A DNA stretch of 64,000 bases from Aurelia coerulea (Eukaryota > Cnidaria > Scyphozoa > Semaeostomeae > Ulmaridae), in NCBI GenBank assembly GCA_039566865.1, contig CM076957.1, positions 10,859,896 to 10,923,895 on the forward strand. Direction: 5' to 3'. The notes beneath the pieces were generated by a model. The model was given only the letters and a program-made list of their open reading frames with translations, had not been told where the DNA came from and searched no databases. The translations under genes were made by a program, and so were the position numbers. This document shows, one piece after another, positions 1 through 9,266 of this stretch; the first letter of the stretch is position 1; the number at the start of each line of letters is the position of its first letter.

Positions 1-360
1 GGTACTTGACTAGGGAAGTGACGGGGGTGTGCGGAAAACCTCTCCACACCCTGCACCCTGTCGCATAAAAAATAGGCCAAAAGTACACCCTGTCGCATAA
101 AAATTTTGCATCTCAAATATAGCGTAGAACGCAATTTTTGCTTGTGATACCCTGTCGCATAAAAATTTGCATCTCAAATATAGTGTAGAACGCAATTTTT
201 CTTGTGATACCCTGTCGCATAAATTTTTTACCTATTATAATACCCTGTCGCATAATTTTCGTTAGAAAAGGACACCCTGTCGTATAATTTTTACCGTAAA
301 AGGACACCCTGTTGAGCGGCACATCCCGTCAGGTCAAGTATGGGAGTACCCCCCCCCCCC
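1..360. mobile_element. TIR element with internal ACCC phrases, copy 1
   Basis: Non-coding element. The left end (GGTACTTGAC... at 1) and the right end (about 314-355, with GAGCGGCAC and GTCAAGTATGGGAGTACC) are imperfect inverted repeats, and the right end runs into a C-run. The interior holds seven phrases that start ACCCTGT(C/T)G, most continuing CGCATAA, at about 55, 87, 149, 209, 242, 274 and 306. The left end lies at base 1, so it may be cut by the window edge. Copies with the same terminal GTGCCGCYC signature (on one strand or the other) occur at 15.3, 35.0 and 59.4 kb. The open frame on the minus strand across the phrases is a by-product of the repetition. I do not recognise the superfamily. 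Confidence 0.6.
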
Positions 361-539
361 GGGACAGGGAGCCATGCTAAAGTAATATTAAAAATTAGAT
401 AATAAATAAATATATAATACACTCCTATTTACAATAAATCAATGACAAAAAAAGAAAGAAAAACGAGAAGAGTCATAATTTGGCTTTATATTTTCTTCGA
501 AAAGTGAGGAGCGAAGAGGACGCCTTGACACCACTACTC
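361..539. other. Short AT-rich spacer
   Basis: Between two copies of the ACCC-phrase element. I see no gene or clear repeat here. Confidence 0.4.
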
Positions 540-791
540 GGGGGGGGGGGGAGCACTTCTATAGTTTCCTATAGTATCATGCTCGTACAAAGGTTTAACA
601 TATGCACCCTAAACGCTGACCTGTTTTAGCGAAATACATACCCTAATCGCGGAAAATTTTCTTCAGAACATACCCTTTCCCGCGTCAAAATAGAGCTTCT
701 CAATTTCAGGTACCCTAATCGCTGACAAGCCATTTACTAAAATTGCTAATATTGCCGGTTTGATTTGAAGAGGAGTACCCTGGGTACCAGA
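540..791. mobile_element. ACCC-phrase element, diverged copy 2
   Basis: Starts with a G-run (540-552) followed by AGCACTTCTATAG. It contains the phrases ACCCTAAACGCTGA, ACCCTAATCGCGGA, ACCCTTTCCCGCG and ACCCTAATCGCTGA, and ends near GAGTACCCTGGGTACC. The phrase text differs from copy 1 but the layout (G/C-run, GTAC-type end, ACCC-initial phrases) is the same. No coding potential. Confidence 0.45.
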
Positions 792-888
792 ATATCTAAA
801 ATATAATTTTGTAGATGCTACCACAGTGGCTTGGCCAAGGTAAATTAAGTGGGGGTATTGAAATGAGAGGGTCTGGCGGCCAAGCCCT

Positions 889-1245
889 CAGGAAACTTTT
901 TGGGACACGCCCTTTACTTTGGCTGAGAATGCATCTCCTAATATCATGTTTACCAATAGCGACAAGGTAACTTTGTTAGTTTTGTGACAGTTGTCCATTA
1001 TAAGTAGAGCACGAGGAAAATTTTTGTAGAAACATTTTTTACTTTGGCTTAGAAAGCATCTCCCAACATCATGCTTGCCATTAGTGGCAAAAAAACCTTT
1101 GTAGTTTTGTAACATTTATCCTTTGCATCGGAGCACGAGGAAAATTTTTGAAGATGCATCCTTTACTTTGGCATAGAATATATCCCCTGATTCCATTTTT
1201 GCAAGTGCTAAAATGGAAGCTGTGACATTTATCAGAAAATTCTTA
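889..1245 (-). repeat. Three tandem copies of a ~125-bp unit
   Basis: Units start at about 889, 1011 and 1141. Each contains CTTTACTTTGGC(T/A)(G/T)AGAA or a close variant, a GCATCTCC-like block and a terminal GAGCACGAGGAAAATTTT. Single diverged copies in the opposite orientation occur at about 15,745-15,905 and 20,966-21,080, so the unit is both tandem and dispersed. No coding capacity shared between copies is apparent. Confidence 0.6.
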
Positions 1246-1282
1246 CCCAACCTATGCCAAGCAATTTTCTCTTCGGTTTTAA

Positions 1283-2149
1283 CCCTATCCAGACTAGGCT
1301 TTTTGAAACTTTGGGGAGACTAGGGGGGGGCACAAAGTGCCCCCCCTGGTTTTTCATAGAATCGTAAGTGCTAGAGACTTGAAACTTGGCACAAGTAACA
1401 AACATGATAAGGCAAACAAGATGATGTGATTTGTTTTTGTTTATGTCACGTGATTAAGTGCTGACGTCAGCAAATGTTGCTAATTTGGGTGTAAAACCAC
1501 ATGTACTTTGTCACATTGTATCTCCAAATTGATAAAACATATCGATGTGATACTTGAAACATAGAGGGATTATATCCTTGTAATTCTTATTTTGAAATTT
1601 TTGCTTTGTAACGCTAATATTTTTGCTGATGTCAGCATTTATTTATTTTATACGAAAAAAAGAGCGATTTTTGTCTAAAATTGATTATAAATTACTTTTA
1701 AAAATAGCAAAAAATGCTAAATATACATAAAAATACCTGCTGCATCATATTATGTCACTCATTTTTCTCAAAATGAACCATAACATGGTTTTTCGTCAGT
1801 ACGCATGCGCAACAACCAATTGTTGATGACGTCATCAAAAATCAATAAACTATATATCAAATGAAAGCTTATTTCAAGACGAGCTCAAAAATGTTTTTCT
1901 CATTGTCATAGAGCCAGTGGTTCCAAAGCTATGACTTAAACGGTAATTTTTTTGCGGAGCACTCAATTTAAAGTCATGTGTTGACCCCCGGAGTCAGTGT
2001 CAAAATTTTTGAAATAGACATGAAAATATGTCTCATAGATAGAAACTAAAAGTCACAAAAAAGCTAGACTATTGAAGAGATACTCGATGAGCTGTGTGAA
2101 AAAGTTTACTAGGGGGGGCACTTTGTGCCCCCCCCTAGTCTGGATAGGG
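1283..2149. mobile_element. TTAA-flanked non-autonomous DNA element 1
   Basis: Flanked by TTAA (1279-1282 and 2150-2153). The ends are inverted: CCCTATCCAGACTAGG on the left and CCTAGTCTGGATAGGG on the right. Just inside each end is a perfect hairpin of G and C runs (GGGGGGGCAC-AAA-GTGCCCCCC near 1322-1346, its mirror near 2112-2134). TTAA duplication with CCC...GGG ends is known for piggyBac, and TTAA is also used by Kolobok; no transposase is present. At 867 bp it is almost the same length as the related element at 17,325. It carries two TGACGTCA palindromes (1462, 1827). Confidence 0.7.
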
Positions 2150-2434
2150 TTAAAGGAATCTCAAGAACCATCTTTCGAAAAAAGTGGTAAGGCGATGACC
2201 CCCATACCCATACCCTCCGTGGACATGCCACTGTACTGCCATGATGTTAATAATGTTAAAATGATGTTACAGTTGCTATTTCATAGAGTCTGGTACCCAG
2301 GGTAGAAGAGGAAGAAACTGCTCCCGAATTCCTTCCCCATGTTGAGCTGGTCTGCTTTTCAAGTTCTTTGACTCGTTACAAATTCTATTTTGGAAATATT
2401 GATTAGAATATCATTGCACAGGAGTTTAGGAAGT

Positions 2435-2605
2435 TATCAAATGCAAAATAAGACACCCTTTTTTGAAATTATGGTCGATTTGGCACCCCTAAACACGGGC
2501 CCGCGCGGGCCCGTGCCTACTTTGAAGAAAGGCACCCTTTCCCGCGTTTTTTTGTACGCGCATGATAACACATCAGGTACCAAGTGGCCCCCCCCCGGGC
2601 ACCAC
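2435..2605. mobile_element. ACCC-phrase element, copy 3
   Basis: Contains ACACCCTTTTTTGA, GCACCCCTAAACACG and GCACCCTTTCCCGCG phrases and ends at a GGTACC followed by a C-run (2575-2600). It interrupts the 3' part of a minus-strand retrotransposon: coding similarity on the minus strand stops exactly where the C/G-run begins. A perfect 22-bp palindrome made of CACGGGCCCGC and its complement sits at 2494-2515. Confidence 0.5.
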
Positions 2606-2717
2606 TATCTAGGTCACTCCAGACCTTTGCCCCTCTGTAAGCAAACGATTTCTGACCAGTTGATGTTCTTAGTAATGGTAATCTAAGGCCCGTTTTAGAG
2701 TTCCTCAGCTGACGGTT
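2606..2717 (-). pseudogene. CR1/L2-like retrotransposon, C-terminal fragment (piece of element A)
   Basis: The minus-strand translation contains RQLRNSKTGLRLPL, GQKSF and RGAKVWSDLDS, matching the conserved C-terminal region found in the intact element just to the right (IRQLRNTETDLLLP, RGSKLWNQL). It continues the element whose other pieces lie at 6057-6182 and 6762-7350. It is separated from them by the plus-strand element at 2718-6056, and its own far end is cut by the element at 2435-2605. Dead fragment. Confidence 0.75.
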
Positions 2718-2725
2718 CGTCACAT

Positions 2726-2908
2726 TTGGATAACAAAAGGAAACAAGTCAACGCACTATTAGAAACAAATTTGAAGCACCTTGGTGTCCCTTTTATCAAG
2801 CACGATAATATCAATGAAAGTCACTTGGATCGATGGGGTCTCCATCCAAACTTTTCTGGAAGACATATTTTGGCAAGTAAAAATATTAATTTTTTAAATT
2901 CAGAATGA
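2726..2908 (+). pseudogene. End of the LINE first coding region (SGNH-esterase-like C-terminus)
   Basis: About 60 residues in the frame of the main ORF but ended by a stop at 2906. The segment with NINESHLDRWGLHPNFSGR resembles the C-terminal part of the SGNH/GDSL-type esterase-like domain that precedes the endonuclease in many CR1/L2 elements: a conserved D/N-x-x-HL...GLHLN..G pattern. The related element at 50.6 kb shows the same segment (FIDNSNL-type). The catalytic N-terminal block is absent because the element is 5'-truncated. The family reading is from memory of the pattern, so moderate confidence. Confidence 0.5.
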
Positions 2909-3040
2909 CTCTCCTCGGTTAATGAAATAGATGATAATTGTGGCAAAGGAGGGATCTCTTCCCCACTGCAGTGTGCTCCCCCCACAGCTTCTCAACCCGA
3001 GCCAGTTAGAACAGTAACTACTCTTGGGCATAGAAAGGGA

Positions 3041-5914
3041 ATGAGTATTGCATCTTTAAATGTTAATAGTCTTTTACTTCATATTGATGAGATACGGATG
3101 CTTGTAAAAGAATTGGGAATTCAAATTCTGGCTATAAATGAGACAAAGCTTGATAATACTATTGATGATAGTTTAGTTAATATCGAAGGGTATACCATCA
3201 AAAGGTGTGATCGTGACCGCAATGGGGGTGGTGTTGCAATTTATCTTAAAGATACTTTGTTAGATAAATCTACTGTGCGGGAAGACGTTCCCAAATCATT
3301 TCTTGAGCTTTTATGCGTCGAAATTAAACCTGTTCGTGCTGCTCCTTTCTTGGTAATGGCTTGGTATCGACCTCCAATTGTAACTGTTGATACTTTTGAT
3401 CATTTGGAGGAGTGTCTACAATTTCTTGACAGGGAAGATAAAGAAATTATTCTTCTAGGCGATACAAACTGTGATATTTTGGCAAAATATTCCAAAACAG
3501 GGCATGTTTCTATAAATGACCTTCCAGCTCACTCTCTACATCTACCAGAAATTTACAATCTGTTTGGTTTTCACCAGTTAATTGAAAGCCCTTCTCGTGA
3601 ATCTCTGACTACTACCACACTTATAGATCACATAGCTACGACAAACAAATCTAACATAGTAACTTCTGGTGTGCATAAAACGTCCCTCAGTGATCATTAC
3701 TTGATCTATTGTGTTAGGAAATTTCGTGGTGCCAGCAAGAAGCAACATAAACATATTTCTACTAGGCAGATGAAGAACTTTGATCAAAACAAATTTGTAA
3801 ATGACCTCCTGGAGGTAGACTGGAAAGGTATTGTGCAGAACACAGACGACATAGATGTGGTTGTACATAACTGGACCAGCATATTCTCTCTTATTCTTGA
3901 AAAGCATGCCCCGATTCGTGAAAGGCGCGTTTCTGAAAAATTTTGTCCTTGGTTGACAGACGAATTCAAAGTTATGTGCAAAGCTAGGGATAAGTTAAAA
4001 AAACAAGCCGTTCGCTCAAAATCTGAAGTATTGATGCAATCTTACAGGTATATACGTAATCAAGTTAACAAACTAAATGGGCAACTTAAGCGTGAGTATT
4101 TCACTCATAAAATTGCTTCTTGTGAAGGTGACCTTAAAAAAACATGGCAAACGATCAATAATGTCATAAACAAGAAATCTAAAACCACTAACATTGCATC
4201 GCTAAATATCGACGGAAAACATATCTCTACTAATGCTGACATTGCAGAATCTATGAATAACTTTTTCTGCACTATTGGAGAGACTCTCAGAGATAAAATT
4301 GCCTATACAAGAAACCCTCTTCTTGAGAATGTCTACGAGGTCAATCCACAAAAAACTAAGTTTAATTTTCATGCTATCAACAAACTGCAGTTAGGAAAAG
4401 TATTTGGCAAATTGAAAACCTCGAAGGGAAGTGGTAACGATGGTATTGCTAGCTGCTTTCTGAAGATCGCACTTTCAGTTATTTCGGAATCACTTTGTGA
4501 CATATTCAATCTTTCAATTGCTACTGGCTGTTTTCCAGAAAGCTGGAAAATTGCCAGAGTAGCTCCCATTTTTAAAAGCGGACAACCTGACGACCGATCT
4601 AACTACCGACCTATATCAGTGCTCCCAGTTTTAGCCAAGGTCTTTGAAAAGCTTATTTATAACCAACTGTACGATTACTTGGACAAAAACAAACATCTGT
4701 TTTCAAACCAGTCTGGCTTTAGAGCTCTTCATTCTGTTGTCACTTGCCTTCTTAATAACACAGATGACTGGTATGTGAACATGGACAATGGTAAATACAC
4801 TGCAAGTATCTTTATTGATCTTAAAAAGGCATTTGATGCTGTAGATCATGATATTTTACTTGCGAAATTGAGAAAATATGGTGTCGATAATCTAGAATTT
4901 GATTGGCTCTCGTCCTATCTAACAAATAGAAAACAATCCTGCAAAGTTAATGGCGTTTCTTCCAAACCTGAAGAAATCCACTGTGGTGTCCCACAGGGTT
5001 CATGTCTCGGCCCTCTCTTGTTTCTGATCTACATCAATGACCTTCCTTTTCCTCTCAAGAAAGGTAAAGTGACGATGTACGCAGACGATACTAGTATTTC
5101 ATACTCTTCTAAAAGTTTGGAAGATATTAATCAAACGCTAAATAGCGAATTGGGTCATTTGAAGCAATGGTTTCTAGGCAATAAACTTTCTTTGAATGTC
5201 CTAAAAACTCAATCCCTGCTTGTGGGTTCAAAACCCAAAATTAGGAAAATTGCTGATAAAGTTGTTAATCCTCCACAGTTTCTCATTGGGGACTCTCAAG
5301 TTAAAAATGTAGATCAGACAAAATATCTGGGTGTAATAATCGACAAGAACTTAAACTGGGACGAGCAGATCAATAGTCTCCGTACTAAAGTTTCTCGTGG
5401 AATAGGGTTTCTGAAATATTCCAGAAAATTTTTACCTCAAAACACCCTAAGTAAGATGTATCAGGGCATCGTAGAGCGTCATTTTAGGTATTGCTGTTCC
5501 GTATGGGGGAACTGTGGGGTGACAAGACTGCAGACCCTTCAAAAGCTGCAGAATCGAGCAGCTAGAATTGTTACAAGAAGTAATTTTGATTCATCTGCTA
5601 AGCCATTGATACACAGTCTAAAATGGCCAACTATAAGTGATAATATTAAGAGTGAAACTGCCACAATCATGTACAAATCGCTAAATGGTCTTGCTCTAGA
5701 ATATCTTTCAAGATTGTTCGTCAAAAATTCTACTCGAAATATCAGGCAATTGCGAAACACGGAAACTGATCTTTTGTTACCTTCAAGGAAAACCAGCAAT
5801 GGGCAAAAAGGTATATCTTTTCGTGGATCTAAATTATGGAACCAGCTTGATAATGACGTAAAACAGGCACCCTCCCTTGCCACTTTTAAAAGAAGATTGA
5901 AGGATAATTCATAA
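3041..5914 (+). CDS. Intact endonuclease-reverse transcriptase ORF of a CR1/L2-like LINE, 957 aa
   Basis: Encodes the enzyme that nicks target DNA and reverse-transcribes the element RNA at the nick. The N-terminus is an APE-type (EEP) endonuclease: SLNVNS (5-10), NETKLD (33-38), GDTN (140-143), LIDH (194-197) and SDH (217-219) are the usual catalytic and metal-binding blocks. The reverse transcriptase shows NYRPIS (521-526), QSGFR (557-561), IDLKKAFD (592-599), GVPQGSCLGPLLF (649-661) and the catalytic YADD (680-683). The post-RT region has the usual LQKLQNRAARI. All blocks are present and no frameshift is seen, which sets it apart from every other RT in this window. The ATG at 3041 directly precedes the first endonuclease strand. 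CR1/L2 group by pattern; the exact clade needs a tree. Confidence 0.9.
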   Translation: MSIASLNVNSLLLHIDEIRMLVKELGIQILAINETKLDNTIDDSLVNIEGYTIKRCDRDRNGGGVAIYLKDTLLDKSTVREDVPKSFLELLCVEIKPVRAAPFLVMAWYRPPIVTVDTFDHLEECLQFLDREDKEIILLGDTNCDILAKYSKTGHVSINDLPAHSLHLPEIYNLFGFHQLIESPSRESLTTTTLIDHIATTNKSNIVTSGVHKTSLSDHYLIYCVRKFRGASKKQHKHISTRQMKNFDQNKFVNDLLEVDWKGIVQNTDDIDVVVHNWTSIFSLILEKHAPIRERRVSEKFCPWLTDEFKVMCKARDKLKKQAVRSKSEVLMQSYRYIRNQVNKLNGQLKREYFTHKIASCEGDLKKTWQTINNVINKKSKTTNIASLNIDGKHISTNADIAESMNNFFCTIGETLRDKIAYTRNPLLENVYEVNPQKTKFNFHAINKLQLGKVFGKLKTSKGSGNDGIASCFLKIALSVISESLCDIFNLSIATGCFPESWKIARVAPIFKSGQPDDRSNYRPISVLPVLAKVFEKLIYNQLYDYLDKNKHLFSNQSGFRALHSVVTCLLNNTDDWYVNMDNGKYTASIFIDLKKAFDAVDHDILLAKLRKYGVDNLEFDWLSSYLTNRKQSCKVNGVSSKPEEIHCGVPQGSCLGPLLFLIYINDLPFPLKKGKVTMYADDTSISYSSKSLEDINQTLNSELGHLKQWFLGNKLSLNVLKTQSLLVGSKPKIRKIADKVVNPPQFLIGDSQVKNVDQTKYLGVIIDKNLNWDEQINSLRTKVSRGIGFLKYSRKFLPQNTLSKMYQGIVERHFRYCCSVWGNCGVTRLQTLQKLQNRAARIVTRSNFDSSAKPLIHSLKWPTISDNIKSETATIMYKSLNGLALEYLSRLFVKNSTRNIRQLRNTETDLLLPSRKTSNGQKGISFRGSKLWNQLDNDVKQAPSLATFKRRLKDNS

Positions 5915-5977
5915 ATAATTAGTTTTAATAAATTTTTTTGGGTATTCAGTTTTTCATATTATGTATTTAATTTTTTG

Positions 5978-6026
5978 CCACGGCCCCCTGAAAAGCAGTT
6001 CTTTAGGACTGATGGGGCTACCGTGC
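5978..6026 (+). other. 3' UTR stem-loop of LINE element B
   Basis: CCACGGCCCCCTG pairs with the downstream GGGGCTACCGTGC, enclosing an inner stem of CAGTTC with GGACTG. The element at 57.7-58.4 kb has the same structure (57728-57776, minus strand) with a different but still paired inner stem (TCAGTC with GACTGA). A conserved 3' hairpin is what some LINE reverse transcriptases use to recognise their RNA. Confidence 0.65.
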
Positions 6027-6056
6027 CTAAAAAAGTAAAAATAGAAATAGAAATAG

Positions 6057-6182
6057 CTTCGGATACACTTTGAAATATGTTACTCAAGTAATCAGGGGCA
6101 AGGGCGTTAAGAGATTTATAGACCATCTTGCTAGTCTCAAAATCGATCAGTTCTCTAATAGTAAGCGAACCGAGATTCCTTA
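6057..6182 (-). pseudogene. CR1/L2-like retrotransposon, post-RT fragment (piece of element A)
   Basis: The minus-strand frame reads SLTIRELIDFETSKMVYKSL and LAPDYLSNIF, the conserved region after the RT domain. It joins the piece at 6762-7350 (which ends ...YDTSALP) across the TTAA element at 6187-6761, and joins 2606-2717 across element B. Removing the TTAA element and one TTAA leaves the frame one base out, so a small indel has also occurred. Confidence 0.8.
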
Positions 6183-6186
6183 TTAA

Positions 6187-6761
6187 CCCTATCTCACCTG
6201 GGCGTTTTGAAGTGGTCAATACCTGAGGGGGGGGTGGATTCCACCCCCCCTCCCTCTTTTTCTTCGCTGTTGTAGTAGCTACAATCTTTAGAATTGGTAT
6301 ATATATATACTTTGATGCAAACAATCAAAATCACATGATTAAATCAAATTATCTCTATTGTTCTCGTTGCTATGACAATAAGAAGATTTTAAGTTATGAT
6401 TATCATGATTGTTACCAACATGATTGAAACAATGAAATGAGGCACTAAATTGAAATATTTTGTTTCAAATTGAGTTGGATATCATCAAATACATGTGTAA
6501 GTATAAATTTGCATATATTTGAGATTAAAATTTGCAACAATTAAAAAAAAGTATACAAATTTTGTTGACTACACAGTAAAACATTGGTTGCCATGGTTAC
6601 GAGGCTATATTTAGCATCTTGAAATTTTCATCATTCGATACAATATAGATATAAAGTCAAAGTAGCGGAGTCTTGGCATCCTGCATTGCATATTCTAGCA
6701 TAGGCGAATAAAAGTTTGGTTGGGGGGGTGGAATCCACCCCCCCCCCAGGTGAGATAGGGT
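6187..6761. mobile_element. TTAA-flanked non-autonomous DNA element 2
   Basis: TTAA at 6183-6186 and 6762-6765. The ends are CCCTATCTCACCTGGG and CCAGGTGAGATAGGG. Hairpins of G/C runs lie just inside each end (GGGGGGTGGATTCCACCCCC near 6224-6250, the mirror near 6722-6747). It is inserted in the RT fragment of element A. No coding content; same design as the elements at 1283 and 17,325. Confidence 0.75.
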
Positions 6762-7350
6762 TTAAGGCAGAGCTGAAGTGTCATAGGGGCTGTTTGTGAC
6801 TATCCTGGCGGCTCGATTTTGAAGTTTTTGCAACTTATCGAGGGCTGATGCACCGCAAGATCCCCAGACAGGGCAACAATACCTAAAATAGGGCTCAACG
6901 AGACTTCTATACAGCATTATGAGGTTTTCTTTAGGTAGGTATCGTTTAGAATACTTCAACATACCGATACCTCTAGAGACTTTCTTGATTGTAGAGGACA
7001 AGTGAGCGGACCATTTAAGTTGATCGTCAACCTGCAAACCAAGATACTTGGTATTGTTGACCATGGTGATCACCTCATTACCAATGTTAAGGTCAGCTTT
7101 GGAAGAACTGGGCAAGTCTATACTGTGAAGCTTGCACCTGCTACCTATTATCATCCCTTGAGTTTTTACGACATTAAGCGATAGCTTGTTGCCCTCAAGC
7201 CAACATCTAAGGGCTTCAAGGTCAGCATTGATATCGTCAATAGAAGGAGAGGAGTAATAGATAGTGGTGTCGTCAGCATACATTGCCACGTCAGAAGTCG
7301 TTAAACAGTAGGGGAGGTCATTTACATAAACTAGAAAGAGTAGGGGTCCT
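6762..7350 (-). pseudogene. CR1/L2-like retrotransposon RT fragment (piece of element A)
   Basis: The minus-strand frame starts inside the RT palm at CLGPLLFLVYVNDLP, then has the catalytic MYADDTTIYYSS, KLSLNVVKTQ, NNTKYLGLQVDD and LQKLQNRAARIV. It is about 50-60% identical by eye to the intact ORF at 3041-5914. The N-terminal RT part and the endonuclease are missing: similarity ends at about 7350, where the next bases read into a stop. Dead, truncated at its 5' side. Confidence 0.85.
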
Positions 7351-9040
7351 AGGCAGGTAGCGTATTGAGTAGAATTACAAATTGAATTGAATGGAATCAC
7401 TCTCTCAAACAGGGACTCATAATCAAACTAACTCAAAATCAGGACAAAAACTCGTTTTCACGTCAAGCTCCTGACGTTACAATCAGATTGCAGCATTCGG
7501 GGCTGCTCGGCTGTGATTGGCTCATTTAAATTTCCCGCGTAAATTTTTGAGTTTTCGGTAAAATTTTCGGTAGTTTTCGGAATTGTCGGTGCCCTTGGTC
7601 GCCCTGTCAAGAAGACCGCTTCGCGTTGCTTTTTGCCAAAATGGAGGTTGTTATCATCGCAGCTACGGACAGAATAAAGATGATCTCAAAAGGCACTGTA
7701 CGAAAGAGTTTTGAAGGGAAAGGATGCATTTGTTTGTTTGCCAACTTGCTGTAGGAAGACCCCGGAAGACTTACTGTTTGGCGAATTTAAATCGTGAAAC
7801 ACAGGATTCCTTTTTGGCCTGAGCAAAACAAAAAAGGAGCTTGAGGTAAGCACTTCGACCCGGCAAAAAGTTAAGAGAAAACTCACATTCGATGTGAAAA
7901 AGATACCCGAAATTTCTTGAAACATTCATCTATATATAAACAGCAGAAGTATTCGTATTTGAAACTCTGTGCAAATTATGGTAAATTTGTCAAAGACGCT
8001 TGAACCTTGAAAACGTTTCTTAGTTCTTGCAAAGTGCCGATCAAGTTATCTTTCCTCCTGAAGTTTAAAATCACAGACTACAGCACAAAGCTGCTTAAAC
8101 AGAAACTATTTTCAATCTTACGAAACAAATGTGTCATAAGAGTTTTGTGGATAACTATATATTTTTTAGGAGAATTATTTATAGTTTTGAGAAGTCTTTG
8201 TTGGTGTTTTTCTTTGCGAGAATAATTTGCGTTCGTTTCTTGAGCTTCCCCGACCGAAGAACATTCTAGAAAACATTGCAAAATTCCCCTGAAGATAACG
8301 CCAGAAACTTGCGCATTTTAAGATAAAGAATAACCGAAACTTGTTGAAACGTTTATGCTTTGTTAACCATAGTATTAACAGCAGAAATATAAGTGATTGA
8401 AATACAAAATGGCTCGTGCAGGTTTTTTGCGTAAAACAGTCTCACATAGGTTGCAGAAGGCTTCAACAAAAAGTTTCTGAAATATACCTTGGGTTCCTTT
8501 GGCAATCAAAACAATCATGATTGTATTGTTTTAGATTTATCATTGTTTCATTTGAAAGAAGTTAGATCCCGCTGGCTGGCTGAATTTGACGAAATCTTTA
8601 TTGTTTTGATTGTCAAAGGAACGCAAGTTTGTCTGGTTCACTCATTCCGAAAAAGTTTGAAGGCGTGGAAAAGTCACATGACCTCTATCACAGCTAGGAA
8701 GTCTCCCTGCGGCACGACCGAGCAATCGAATCCATCAATCAATCAATCGACCGACCAAGTTTCGGTCAAATTCTCGTACATTTGTTTTGTCCTCGTTTTC
8801 ACATAGCTTTTTTATGAGTCGTAGATTGAGCGAAAAGGTTAAAGTCAAAAATATAAAAAACGAGCGAAATTTACGACGAATTGTAATCAGTCTACACAGC
8901 TTCCAAGAAGGTGGCATTTTGTTTTTGTTTCAATCTGAGTTTTGTGATACAGAAACTTCCTCTTTCAAACATTGCAGTCACATTTGCAGTTTATTAATAC
9001 AATACTGAGCTATTCTAATTTAAGCATCTGACTAAGAAGT
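7351..9040. other. Mostly unannotated intergenic stretch
   Basis: Apart from the small MITE at 8493-8622 I see no gene. The block 7490-7560 has an inverted CCAAT (ATTGGCTCATTTAAATT) and CCCGCG that would be at home in a promoter, but no exon follows that I can support. Confidence 0.3.
8493..8622. mobile_element. Short MITE (~130 bp)
   Basis: GTTCCTTTGGCAATCAAAAC at 8493 is inverted at 8600-8622 with one mismatch over 23 bases. No coding content. A clear target duplication was not found. Confidence 0.5.
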
Positions 9041-9044
9041 TTCA

Positions 9045-9240
9045 CACAACTGAACTCTGCAGAAAACTTTCCAAAACTGCTGGTATCTTCTTCAAAGTAC
9101 GGCAATATGTCCGGCTGCTGACTCTCATCTCTCTCTTCAACTCGATATTTTCATCCTTCCTCAACTATGGGATCTTGGCATGGGGGGCTCACTTATGATT
9201 CCTATTTGGACCCACTCTTCCGACTTAAATTTGAACCAGT
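9045..9240 (+). pseudogene. Non-LTR retrotransposon post-RT fragment
   Basis: The plus-strand translation reads KLSKTAGIFFKVRQY, SIFSSFLNYGILAWG, the conserved post-RT stretch in which a Y-x-x-x-x-W-G motif follows two hydrophobic helices. The minus-strand fragment at 10.27-10.86 kb (KLAGTCGMFFKIRNLPP, LSFLQYGLIVWGQTY) is the same family in opposite orientation. Truncated on both sides, with stops downstream. Confidence 0.6.
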
Positions 9241-9266
9241 CAGTCAGTTTCAATCAGTTTCATATA

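Larger units (their letters stand above)
776..2304. repeat. Outer inverted repeat pair enclosing nested elements
   Basis: The 16 bases at 776-791 (TACCCTGGGTACCAGA) recur perfectly inverted at 2289-2304. Between them lie a 125-bp tandem array and a TTAA-type element. This could be the boundary of one larger DNA element or chance pairing of two related ends. No transposase is visible inside. Confidence 0.4.
2718..6056 (+). mobile_element. CR1/L2-like non-LTR retrotransposon (element B), 5'-truncated
   Basis: Span of one plus-strand LINE. It has a remnant of the first coding region (2726-2908), an intact endonuclease/RT ORF (3041-5914), a 3' UTR with a hairpin (5978-6026) and a short tail of TAGAAA repeats ending at about 6056. 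It is inserted in a minus-strand element of the same group, pieces of which lie on both sides. The left edge is approximate. The intact ORF suggests a young insertion, although the missing 5' part should make this copy immobile unless helped in trans. Confidence 0.8.

Noticed and set aside
1..330. CRISPR-like array of ACCCTGTCGCATAA
   Set aside because: Repeat units are degenerate, spacing is irregular and spacers resemble one another; the setting is an animal genome and the array lies inside a TIR element.
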